Source: Lachnospiraceae bacterium
GTDB taxonomy: Bacteria; Bacillota; Clostridia; Lachnospirales; Lachnospiraceae
Assembly (NCBI GenBank): GCA_022769005.1
Contig: JALEKK010000035.1
Location: forward strand, 1-64,000
Direction: 5' to 3'
Length of the DNA: 64,000 nt
In this document: piece after piece, positions 34,791 through 42,628 of the stretch
Numbering within the stretch: the stretch's first letter is position 1
How the letters are laid out: each line of letters opens with the position of its first letter
Position numbers and translations under genes: made by a program
Notes under the pieces: model-generated
Databases searched by the model: none
What the model saw: only the letters and a program-made list of their open reading frames with translations
Told to the model about the DNA's origin: nothing

Positions 34791-34807
34791 TCTTTTTGTA
34801 TTGTCAA
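34764..34807 (-). promoter_or_regulatory. Polymerase promoter with LexA-like box at the start site
   Basis: Minus strand: perfect TTGACA (34807-34802), 17-base spacer, TATCAT (34784-34779). Immediately after the -10 lies TAAACAAATGTTTG (34777-34764), which fits 12 of 14 positions of the Bacillus LexA consensus CGAACRNRYGTTYG. The box would cover the transcription start, a normal site for repression. Confidence 0.65.
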
Positions 34808-34828
34808 CGAAGTGCTTTTATATTGATC

Positions 34829-36973
34829 TTAATCCCATCCGAGTTTCTTTCTGCTTTCTTTCATGTCATCTAATATCTGTTTTGCAAGTAGTTTAGGATT
34901 TGCGTTTATTGTCATTTTAGACCCTAGAGTTTCCATACTTCCGGATTTAAGATATTCACTTACGTTCCTTGAACCGTAGATTTGCTGTTCAACACAATGA
35001 TATGAATTTATGCCTAATAATCGAAAACCTAAAGCAGCGTCGATTGCCTTTTCATTTGACCACTCCGGTGATGAAAATCCATAAGGCATGTCCGCAATCG
35101 GTATTCCCGCTTCCCTTGCTATGGCAGCCATAATTCCCGAGGATCTCGTATTATCAATGCACTCTCCGACATGCCACACAGGAGGAAGATCAGCTTCCAG
35201 GAATTCCCTGAGCCCGTCACCGGCAAACTTTTCTCCTGAGCCCTTTTCACAAAAGCCCAGCTTCATAAGCGGATACGATGCACAACCGTTTGTAAGTATC
35301 AGTACGTTATTTTTAATAAGTTCCTCCGCAACATCAACTATGCATCTTTCAAAAGGAACCTTAGGATTATTACATCCTACCATGTTGACAATTCCGAATA
35401 TTTTACCTGACTTAAGCGCATCGGCAACAGGTCCGATACCCTTGAAACGTCGGCTCAGATATTCAAGAGAAAATCCGACTTCCGCCGTAACTTCCACATT
35501 TGGAATATGAGTCTGTATTCCCCTCTCTCTTCTCTCTTTAAACCTCTCAATTCCTTTTACAACAATTTCTCTCGCAATTTCGTCGGTCTTATCTATATTG
35601 CTGTGATAATGATCATATTCTATTCTTTCGGCTCCCGGAAGTCTGGCAGACTCGCTTGTCGTTACCACCTTAGTGTGGAAACAGTTGGCAACGTCCATTA
35701 TTGCGGGATAAACATCCTGAACATCGGCAATCCAAAGGTCGATTGCTCCCGTTGCTACAACAAGTTCTGCGGAAACCGCATTTGAAAGAGGTATAACCCC
35801 TCCGTATCTGTACATTGCGGCAAGTGATGAACAACAAATTCCGTAAAACTTAATTCCCTTTGCTCCGCTTTCCTTTGCAAGCCTTACAAGTTCATCACTT
35901 TGTCCGACCTCTACGATTTTACTTACAAGTGTCGGTAAATGACCGTGAAGAGCAATATTTACATATCCCTCTTCTATTGCGCCAAGATTTACCTTTCCGG
36001 TTACTCTGTCGCCTACGCCAAACAATGCATCTGTTGCAATAGAAGATCCCATAACTCCGGAAAATGTAAATGCCAAACCGCAGCGATGGAATTCTTCCAT
36101 AAGACTTTTCCAATCGGCGTCTGTGCCTACCCCAGATTTATGGAATGATTCAAACACCTCATGATACGCTCCTATCGGAATAATTCCAAGCTCCTTCCAT
36201 ATCTTCTTTCTCTCGGGAGGAGCAAATGCTTCCAAAGTTTTATATTCTCTTCCCGGATCTGTATTTGACAAATCTTCAAGAAGAACATCGGCAACATCTT
36301 TAGCTATATTGTTAAACTGTCTTCTCTTAGTCTTAATTCCCAACGCATCGGCAACATCAATAACTTTCTGTTTTCCGATAATCGGAATATTCAATTTGCC
36401 TTCTGCCGCCCATTTAAGGGAAAGAATTACCTCTCTTGCATGCATTCCGTGCTGTGAAACACCGGCTGCGGCACCTCTTAAAAGATTTCTTGCCACAATG
36501 GTGTCGGCATCGGCGCCGCAGGTGCCCTTAGGCGACTTGGCGGTAATCTTGCACGGTCCCATATTGCAGGCTTTACAGCATGTACCCGCAAGTCCGAAGC
36601 TGCAATGCGGCTTTTGTTTATCAAATCTGTCAAATAAGTTCTCAATGCCGTTTTCTTTTTCATATTCAAGCATATCCTTAATTGCCGGATCCGGTGTTTT
36701 TTCAATTACCTCATCTCTCGTAGGAAATGTCTTTTTATATGCCGCAACGGCATCCATATAATCTTTTATAAAATCGGGATTCGCCGAATCTTCCGTATCA
36801 TATTCTCTGTATTTTACATTCTGATTATGTATATGTTCATTCTCATAACTCTTTTTATTGCCGTCGTTAGTATCAGCGTTGTTATGATGTACATCCGCCT
36901 TATGAATAATAACCGAAACACCGTTCTCGTCAAAGCCTATTATATTTCTGTGTGTGTGAAATTTTTCTATCAT
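34829..36973 (-). CDS. cooS: Ni-Fe carbon monoxide dehydrogenase catalytic subunit with His-rich N-terminus
   Basis: CooS oxidises CO to CO2 or the reverse. The D/B-cluster cysteines lie in PHCSFGLAGTCCKACNMGPC (C124, C132, C133, C136, C141) and C152. The C-cluster ligands are all present: His in HGHLPTLVS, then Cys in GICCSS, DVANCFHT, VGCNNPKVP, TNGCASYP and HVGECIDN. At 714 residues it exceeds the usual 620-640 by a leader of about 60 residues with seven His (H6, H8, H24, H29, H30, H47, H49), Asn and Asp, which could bind metal. The ribosome binding site is GGAGG. No cooF, cooC, acsB or hydrogenase gene lies beside it, so its electron partner is unknown. Confidence 0.95.
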   Translation of the reverse strand: MIEKFHTHRNIIGFDENGVSVIIHKADVHHNNADTNDGNKKSYENEHIHNQNVKYREYDTEDSANPDFIKDYMDAVAAYKKTFPTRDEVIEKTPDPAIKDMLEYEKENGIENLFDRFDKQKPHCSFGLAGTCCKACNMGPCKITAKSPKGTCGADADTIVARNLLRGAAAGVSQHGMHAREVILSLKWAAEGKLNIPIIGKQKVIDVADALGIKTKRRQFNNIAKDVADVLLEDLSNTDPGREYKTLEAFAPPERKKIWKELGIIPIGAYHEVFESFHKSGVGTDADWKSLMEEFHRCGLAFTFSGVMGSSIATDALFGVGDRVTGKVNLGAIEEGYVNIALHGHLPTLVSKIVEVGQSDELVRLAKESGAKGIKFYGICCSSLAAMYRYGGVIPLSNAVSAELVVATGAIDLWIADVQDVYPAIMDVANCFHTKVVTTSESARLPGAERIEYDHYHSNIDKTDEIAREIVVKGIERFKERRERGIQTHIPNVEVTAEVGFSLEYLSRRFKGIGPVADALKSGKIFGIVNMVGCNNPKVPFERCIVDVAEELIKNNVLILTNGCASYPLMKLGFCEKGSGEKFAGDGLREFLEADLPPVWHVGECIDNTRSSGIMAAIAREAGIPIADMPYGFSSPEWSNEKAIDAALGFRLLGINSYHCVEQQIYGSRNVSEYLKSGSMETLGSKMTINANPKLLAKQILDDMKESRKKLGWD

Positions 36974-37127
36974 GCGCCCTCCATAAATACCTATATCATC
37001 TATATGTATTATCAGTTTTATTTAATAATACTACACACTGAAATATATATCCAGTAATTCCGATATAGTTAATATTTATAGTAGGAAATAAAATCCGAAT
37101 ATTTTATTTAACCACTTTAAATAAAAT

Positions 37128-37185
37128 ATTGCGAAACCGTTTAAAACAGTGCATTGTGAAGCATTGTTTCAAACAATTCCGCAAT
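37128..37185 (-). terminator. Long wobble-paired hairpin after the MATE gene
   Basis: Two 25-base arms (37128-37152, 37161-37185) around an eight-base loop pair at 24 positions in minus-strand RNA, four of them G-U, with one mismatch. In plus-strand RNA the G-U positions become A-C mismatches, so the element is built for the minus strand. It starts eight bases after the MATE stop and ends in ATATTTTATTT. Confidence 0.8.
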
Positions 37186-37192
37186 AAAAACA

Positions 37193-38521
37193 TTAAGCTT
37201 TATTGTATTGTCTTAATTTATTATTTCTTAAAATATACAGAATAATACCTATGACGGCGACTATTGTTTCCGTAATCGGGAACGCCATCCAAAGTCCTAT
37301 TCTTCCTCCCAAAAACGACATTAAAAACGCCATTGGAATAATAAGCGCAAATCCTCTGAGAACGGATATTATATGAGCGGGAACGGGATATTCCGTAGAT
37401 GTAAAAAATATGGATATAATTATGTTAAAGCCTACAAAAGGACAGGAAATATAATATATTTTTAATCCCTCTTCCGCAATAAATTGCAATAAGTCATTGT
37501 GCTCACTGTTAAATATTGACGCAACATATTCCGCTCCGAAAAACATAATCGAATATATAACGGCCGAGATTATTCCCATAAGTATAAGACCGTATTTTAG
37601 GACTTTTTTTACATTATTATAATTTCCTCTGCCGTAATTATGACTGATGATAGGTTGTATACCCTGTGATATACCCGTAAACATTGACACAACTATAAAC
37701 CAAAGATTGGCAATTACTCCGTATGCGGCAACTCCCGTATTTCCCTCTGTTTTCATAAACAGGAAATTAAATACTATAAGGACTATACCTGTGGAAATCT
37801 CTGCCAGGAATGAAGGAAATCCGCTTGAAAGTATTCCGCCGACCAACTTTCCGGAAATTCCGGTTTTAGCAACGTGAAAACTGTTTTTCTTTCTTATGAA
37901 ATACTGCATGGTAATAAGAATACTGAGTACCGGAGAAATACATGTTGCAAGTACCGCACCGAACATTCCCATACCGAGCGGGAAAATAAACAGCCAATCA
38001 AGGACTATGTTTGACATACTCCCTATTATCATTGCTATCATTGACAAATGAGGAGATCCGTCATTTCTGACAAAACATTGTATTATGTTATTCAGTATAA
38101 ATGCCGGCGAAAACAGCAAAAGCATTTTTAAATATATTTCCGTATTGTACATAACCCGGTCATTGGCTCCGAGAAGTACGGCTATGTTACCGGAGAAAAA
38201 AATGCCCAAAACAACAAAAACGGAAGCAGCTGCGGCACTCAGGTATAAAGTATTGGTAAATACCCTGTTTGCCTCTTCATGATTATCTCTGCTCACGGCC
38301 AATGTATACTTTGTGCCTCCACCCATGCCGATCATAAGTCCGGTTCCGTTCACAAGGCTAAATATAGGCAATGCAAGGTTGATTGCCGTTAATCCGTCAA
38401 CGCCTATTCCCATTGAAATAAATAATGTATCGGCAAAGATGTAGCATGAAAGAGCAATCATTCCGAATACATTAAATGAAGTATACTTTAAAAATATCTT
38501 AAAAAGATTATTTTCCGTCAT
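37193..38521 (-). CDS. MATE-family efflux transporter
   Basis: A 442-residue, twelve-helix multidrug/sodium antiporter. Signature stretches are FADTLFISMGIGVDGLTAINLALPIF, NGTGLMIGMGGGTKYTLAVSRD, RNDGSPHLSMIAMIIGSMSNIVLDWLFIFPLGMGMFGAV (in parts), and GISQGIQPIISHNYGRGNYNNVKKVLKYG. These match the MepA-like/NorM group of Firmicutes. I start at ATG 38521, preceded by GGAAGGG; a longer frame from 38551 has no such site. It is monocistronic, bounded by the Fe-ADH terminator upstream and its own long hairpin downstream. The exported compound cannot be told from sequence. Confidence 0.92.
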   Translation of the reverse strand: MTENNLFKIFLKYTSFNVFGMIALSCYIFADTLFISMGIGVDGLTAINLALPIFSLVNGTGLMIGMGGGTKYTLAVSRDNHEEANRVFTNTLYLSAAAASVFVVLGIFFSGNIAVLLGANDRVMYNTEIYLKMLLLFSPAFILNNIIQCFVRNDGSPHLSMIAMIIGSMSNIVLDWLFIFPLGMGMFGAVLATCISPVLSILITMQYFIRKKNSFHVAKTGISGKLVGGILSSGFPSFLAEISTGIVLIVFNFLFMKTEGNTGVAAYGVIANLWFIVVSMFTGISQGIQPIISHNYGRGNYNNVKKVLKYGLILMGIISAVIYSIMFFGAEYVASIFNSEHNDLLQFIAEEGLKIYYISCPFVGFNIIISIFFTSTEYPVPAHIISVLRGFALIIPMAFLMSFLGGRIGLWMAFPITETIVAVIGIILYILRNNKLRQYNKA

Positions 38522-38584
38522 TTTATTCCCTTCCGTCACTCTCTGCTGCATAATATTGTAAATACAAAAACAGCTTTATAAAAA

Positions 38585-38619
38585 AAGTAAGTTATCGGTA
38601 GTATACCAATAACTTACTT
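38585..38619 (-). terminator. Terminator after Fe-ADH
   Basis: A 16-base stem (AAGTAAGTTATTGGTA / TACCGATAACTTACTT, one mispaired position), a three-base loop and TTTTTTT on the minus strand. Confidence 0.92.
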
Positions 38620-38728
38620 CAATATCCAATATTTTACTTATTTATTAACTTAAATGACTAACCATAGCAGGTGCCTGTTAGAAAATGTCGATATCCAAAT
38701 TTACTTTTGTCTATGCAACTAAATAAAA

Positions 38729-39946
38729 TCAGAAATCTACTTCTGTATCATAGTAGCAAGCCTTAAGAACCTTTTCCATCTCATCAACCGAAACGCTGCG
38801 AGGGTTAGATCCTGTACATGCATCTTCAACTGCTCTTTCTGCGATTGCTCTTGATCTCTCAAGGAATACATCCTCAGGAACAAATCCCTGTTCTGCAACA
38901 GAACCGTCTGCAGCATAGAATTTGATACCGTGTGGAATATTCATATCATCACTGAGCTGTCTTACGGCCTTAATAAGAGATGCAACTTTCTCATCCTCAT
39001 TAGCGCCTGATAAATGCATATAATCAGCGATTGTAGCATATCTCTTCTTAGCTTCAAGATCTCTTGCGTTAAATGCGATAACCTTTGGAAGGTACATTGC
39101 ATTAGCCGCACCGTGAACAATATGAGCTCCGCAATCCTGGAAAACAGCTCCCGTTTTGTGAGCAAGTGAGTGAACTATACCGAGTAATGCGTTTGTGAAT
39201 GCCATACCTGCAAGACACTGAGCGTAGTGCATGTTATCTCTTGCATCCATGTCCTCTTTGTATGATTTTACAAGGTTCTCCTGAATCATCTCAATAGCGT
39301 GTATTGCAAGAGGATCTGAGAATGGGCTCTTAGCTGTTGCAACATATGCCTCAACCGCATGTGTTAAAGCATCCATACCTGTAAATGCAACCATCTTCTT
39401 AGGAAGTGTATGTGCAAGTTCAGGATCAACGATGGCAACATCAGGTGTAATCTCAAAGTCAGCTATAGGATACTTTGTACCTGTTGTATAATCAGTGATA
39501 ACGGAAAATGCAGTAACTTCCGTAGCTGTACCTGATGTTGAAGAAACAGCACAGAAATGAGCTTTCTTACGCATCTCAGGGAGTCCGAATACCTTGCACA
39601 TATCCTTAAATTCAATGTCAGGGTACTCATACTTAATCCACATAGCCTTTGTCGCATCGATAGGTGAGCCACCGCCGATGGCAACAATCCAGTCAGGACC
39701 GAACTCTTCCATAACGGCTGCACCCTTCATAACTGTCTCGATTGATGGGTCAGACTCGATTCCTTCGAATATCTTAACTTCCATGCCGGCTTCCTTAAGA
39801 TACTCTTCAGCTCTCTGTAAGAAACCGCCTCTCTTCATTGCGCCGCCTCCGACACAAATCATTGCCTTCTTACCCTTAAGTTCCTTAAGATGCTCTAAAG
39901 CGCCTTTTCCGTGATAGATGTCTCTTGGTAAAGTAAATCTTGCCAT
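38729..39946 (-). CDS. Iron-containing alcohol dehydrogenase
   Basis: A 405-residue group III alcohol dehydrogenase that interconverts aldehydes and alcohols. The nucleotide site is AIGGGSPIDATKAMWIKYE (about residues 95-113); metal ligands come from D in DITPDVAIVDPEL-type region and the His residues in GMDALTHAVEAY, GIVHSLAHKTGAVF and CGAHIVHGAANA. GKKAMICVGGGAMKRGGFLQ at the start fits the clostridial NADPH butanol/ethanol dehydrogenase group. GGAGG, a near-consensus promoter, a 70-base leader and a codon choice that favours preferred codons suggest high expression. It is divergent from the ferredoxin-tailed aldo/keto reductase. Substrate most likely a short aldehyde. Confidence 0.93.
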   Translation of the reverse strand: MARFTLPRDIYHGKGALEHLKELKGKKAMICVGGGAMKRGGFLQRAEEYLKEAGMEVKIFEGIESDPSIETVMKGAAVMEEFGPDWIVAIGGGSPIDATKAMWIKYEYPDIEFKDMCKVFGLPEMRKKAHFCAVSSTSGTATEVTAFSVITDYTTGTKYPIADFEITPDVAIVDPELAHTLPKKMVAFTGMDALTHAVEAYVATAKSPFSDPLAIHAIEMIQENLVKSYKEDMDARDNMHYAQCLAGMAFTNALLGIVHSLAHKTGAVFQDCGAHIVHGAANAMYLPKVIAFNARDLEAKKRYATIADYMHLSGANEDEKVASLIKAVRQLSDDMNIPHGIKFYAADGSVAEQGFVPEDVFLERSRAIAERAVEDACTGSNPRSVSVDEMEKVLKACYYDTEVDF

Positions 39947-40022
39947 AATGGTATCCTCCGATTAAATATACTTGTCTCATGTATAATTAATGCCAGAATG
40001 CCTTGTCTTGTCTATGGGTCGT

Positions 40023-40051
40023 ATTGTATTAAAAAAAATGCATTTAGTCAA
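40023..40051 (-). promoter_or_regulatory. Strong sigma-A promoter of Fe-ADH
   Basis: Minus strand: TTGACT (40051-40046), 17-base spacer with an eight-T run, TACAAT (40028-40023). It lies 77 bases before the start codon. Confidence 0.78.
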
Positions 40052-40165
40052 TAGCTGTTTTATTATTTTTTTAATCTCAGTTAAAACTTTTGTTAATTAT
40101 ATTTAATTTATACTGTTTTTTTGTTTTAAATTTAAATATCTCATTACGGATTATATTCTCATATG

Positions 40166-40174
40166 TGTTATAAT
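40166..40174 (+). promoter_or_regulatory. Extended -10 promoter of the aldo/keto reductase
   Basis: TGTTATAAT is an extended -10 element 33 bases before the ATG. No good -35 is visible. Confidence 0.6.
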
Positions 40175-40206
40175 ACTTTGAATAATAATTCTACGGGAGG
40201 ATTGAA

Positions 40207-41361
40207 ATGGGTAATAACTTTCCGAAAATAAATAAAAAACTCGGCTTCGGTATGATGCGCCTTCCAATGAACGGTGAGAATGTTGACATTGAACTGACAA
40301 AAGAAATGGTTGACTTCTACATGGAAAACGGCTTCAACTATTTTGATACCGCTCACGGGTATATAAACGGCAAATCCGAACTTGCGGTAAAGGAAGCGCT
40401 GACGGACAGATATGAACGTGAACGATACATACTTGTCAATAAGCTCACGGGATCATACTTTGAAAAAGAGGAAGATATAATACCGTTTTTCAATAATCAA
40501 CTTAAACTGTGCGGTGTTGATTATTTTGATATTTACCTTATGCACGCTCAAGGTTCTTCTAATTATGAAAAATTCAAAAAATGCAAAGCATATGAAACCG
40601 CTTTTCGTTTAAAGAAAGAAGGTAAGGTAAAACATGTAGGACTTTCCTTTCATGACAAAGCAGATTTTTTGGACAAAATTCTTACGGAATATCCCGAAAT
40701 CGAAATTGTCCAGATACAATATAATTACATGGATATGGATAACCCGACCATTGAAAGCAGAAAGGTTTATGATGTTGTTTGCAAACACAACAAACCCATA
40801 ATAGTTATGGAACCCGTAAAGGGCGGAAATCTTGTAAAACTTCCGCCTAAAGCTCAAGAAGTACTTGACGAAATTAACAGGTCGGATAACTCGCACATGT
40901 CAAACGCAAGCTATGCAATTCGCTACGCCGCAGGCGCCGAAAATGTAGCCGTCGTTTTATCCGGAATGAGCAATATGGAGCAAATGCGTGACAATGTTTC
41001 ATACATGAAAGATTTTAAACCTCTTTCACATAAAGAAAACGCCGCGGTGGAAAAAATCGTTGAATTGTTTAACCGTCTTGAAATGATAGATTGTACATCA
41101 TGTCACTATTGCACGGAAGAAAATAAATGTCCGGTCAATATACAAATACCCGAGATATTGGCATGTCTTAATTCTAAAAAAATATTTAATGATTTTTTGT
41201 CAGGTTACTATTATAAAAATTCACTTACGGCAGGAGCTCATTCAAAAGCAAGCGCCTGTGTCGGGTGCGGCGGATGTGAAAAAGTTTGCCCTCAAAAACT
41301 GCCTATTATAAAGCTGCTTAAAGATGCCGCCGAAGAATTTGAAATGTCTGAAGGGAATTGA
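40207..41361 (+). CDS. Aldo/keto reductase with C-terminal ferredoxin domain
   Basis: The N-terminal TIM barrel (residues 1-280) begins KLGFGMMRLP and holds the catalytic set: Asp in NYFDTAHGY, Tyr in that same stretch, Lys in LVNKLTG and His in YLMHAQG. Beyond it come two iron-sulfur motifs, CTSCHYCTEENKCP (about 298-311) and ACVGCGGCEKVCP (about 355-368), enough for one or two 4Fe-4S clusters. This fusion is common in Clostridia and suggests electron exchange with ferredoxin rather than NADPH alone. The ATG follows GGAGG by six bases. It is divergent from Fe-ADH, so both could be involved in aldehyde or ketone reduction; this is inference. Confidence 0.93.
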   Translation: MGNNFPKINKKLGFGMMRLPMNGENVDIELTKEMVDFYMENGFNYFDTAHGYINGKSELAVKEALTDRYERERYILVNKLTGSYFEKEEDIIPFFNNQLKLCGVDYFDIYLMHAQGSSNYEKFKKCKAYETAFRLKKEGKVKHVGLSFHDKADFLDKILTEYPEIEIVQIQYNYMDMDNPTIESRKVYDVVCKHNKPIIVMEPVKGGNLVKLPPKAQEVLDEINRSDNSHMSNASYAIRYAAGAENVAVVLSGMSNMEQMRDNVSYMKDFKPLSHKENAAVEKIVELFNRLEMIDCTSCHYCTEENKCPVNIQIPEILACLNSKKIFNDFLSGYYYKNSLTAGAHSKASACVGCGGCEKVCPQKLPIIKLLKDAAEEFEMSEGN

Positions 41362-41421
41362 TTATTAATTCATGTTTTCGACATTATTGTATTGTCTGTT
41401 ATTTTTATTGTGAGGTGACAT

Positions 41422-42627
41422 ATGCTAAAAGGAAAAAATATTTTACTCGGTGTTACCGGCGGAATCGCGGCATATAAGGCCGCTTCTCTCGCTTCATTAC
41501 TGGTTAAGCAACATGCAAATGTTACTGTTATTATGACTGAAAACGCAAAAGAATTTATCAGTCCGACAACATTTGATGCCATCACCCGTAACCGTACCGT
41601 TACTGATACATTTGACAGAAATCACGAATTTTCAACTGAACACATATCGCTTTCCGACAGCACCGACCTGGTAATTATTGCTCCGGCCACTGCCAACGTG
41701 ATTGCAAAACTGGTTCACGGAATTGCCGATGATATGCTGACTACCACTGTTTTGGCATGTGATTGTCCAAAGCTGATTGCACCTGCGATGAATACCAAAA
41801 TGTGGAATAATCCAATTACTGAAGACAATATAAAAAAAGCAAAAGAATACGGTTTTGAGATTATAGAGCCCGACAGCGGTCGCCTTGCCTGCGGAACCCG
41901 CGGCAGCGGCAGACTCCGTGAACCCGAAGAAATTCTTGAAGCCGTTACGTCTTTCATAAGTGCGCCTAAAGATATGTCTCAGCTTCATATTCTTGTAAAC
42001 GCGGGTCCCACAAGAGAAAAAATAGATCCGGTCAGATTTATTTCCAACAACTCTACCGGTAAAATGGGATATGCCATTGCAAGTGCCGCTGTGGCAAGAG
42101 GTGCCAAGGTAACTCTTGTAAGCGGTCCCACCGCACTCAAGCCCCCAATGTATGCCGAAACGGTACATGTAACAAGCGCAATGGAGATGTTCAACGAAAT
42201 GACCGACCGAAGCGATGATGCGGATATTATTATAATGGCCGCCGCCGTTGCGGACTTTACACCGGTCAGTGTTTCCGAACAGAAGATAAAAAAAGAAAAT
42301 GCTTCGGGCGAGATTCTGCTTGAAAGAACTCCCGACATACTTAAAACCGTGGGCAATGCAAAATCAGACAGGCAGGTTGTATGCGGTTTTGCCATGGAAA
42401 GCGAAGATTTACTTCCAAATGCAAGAAAAAAACTGTCTTCCAAGAATCTCGATTTGATAGTAGCCAATTGCATAGGAACTCCCGGTGCGGGATTTGCCCA
42501 TGACACCAATCAGGTTACAATACTTACCGGTTATGACGAAGAAGCACTTCCGCTTATGTCAAAGATCAGATGCGCACATAAAATACTTGATAAAGCACTT
42601 GAAATTTACAATAAAAAAGGACAATAA
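41422..42627 (+). CDS. coaBC: Bifunctional phosphopantothenoylcysteine decarboxylase / synthetase
   Basis: CoaBC makes 4'-phosphopantetheine for coenzyme A. The CoaC flavodomain (residues 1-185) starts with GKNILLGVTGGIAAYKAASLASLL, carries the catalytic His in EHISLSDSTDLVIIAPATANVI, the substrate motif PAMNTKMWNNP, and the flap Cys in RLACGTRGSGRL. The CoaB domain (about 190-401) has ILVNAGPTREKIDPVRFISNNSTGKMGYA and AAAVADFTP. Length 401 is usual. GAGGTGACAT lies before the ATG. The MurE-like gene begins one base after the stop, so the two are cotranscribed. Confidence 0.96.
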   Translation: MLKGKNILLGVTGGIAAYKAASLASLLVKQHANVTVIMTENAKEFISPTTFDAITRNRTVTDTFDRNHEFSTEHISLSDSTDLVIIAPATANVIAKLVHGIADDMLTTTVLACDCPKLIAPAMNTKMWNNPITEDNIKKAKEYGFEIIEPDSGRLACGTRGSGRLREPEEILEAVTSFISAPKDMSQLHILVNAGPTREKIDPVRFISNNSTGKMGYAIASAAVARGAKVTLVSGPTALKPPMYAETVHVTSAMEMFNEMTDRSDDADIIIMAAAVADFTPVSVSEQKIKKENASGEILLERTPDILKTVGNAKSDRQVVCGFAMESEDLLPNARKKLSSKNLDLIVANCIGTPGAGFAHDTNQVTILTGYDEEALPLMSKIRCAHKILDKALEIYNKKGQ

Positions 42628-42628
42628 A

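Noticed and set aside
34829-36973. Acetogenic Wood-Ljungdahl cluster because folD, fchA and cooS are all in the window
   Set aside because: The genes are 30 kb apart and no acsB, acsCD, metF or formate-THF ligase is present, so an acetogenic pathway cannot be claimed from this window.
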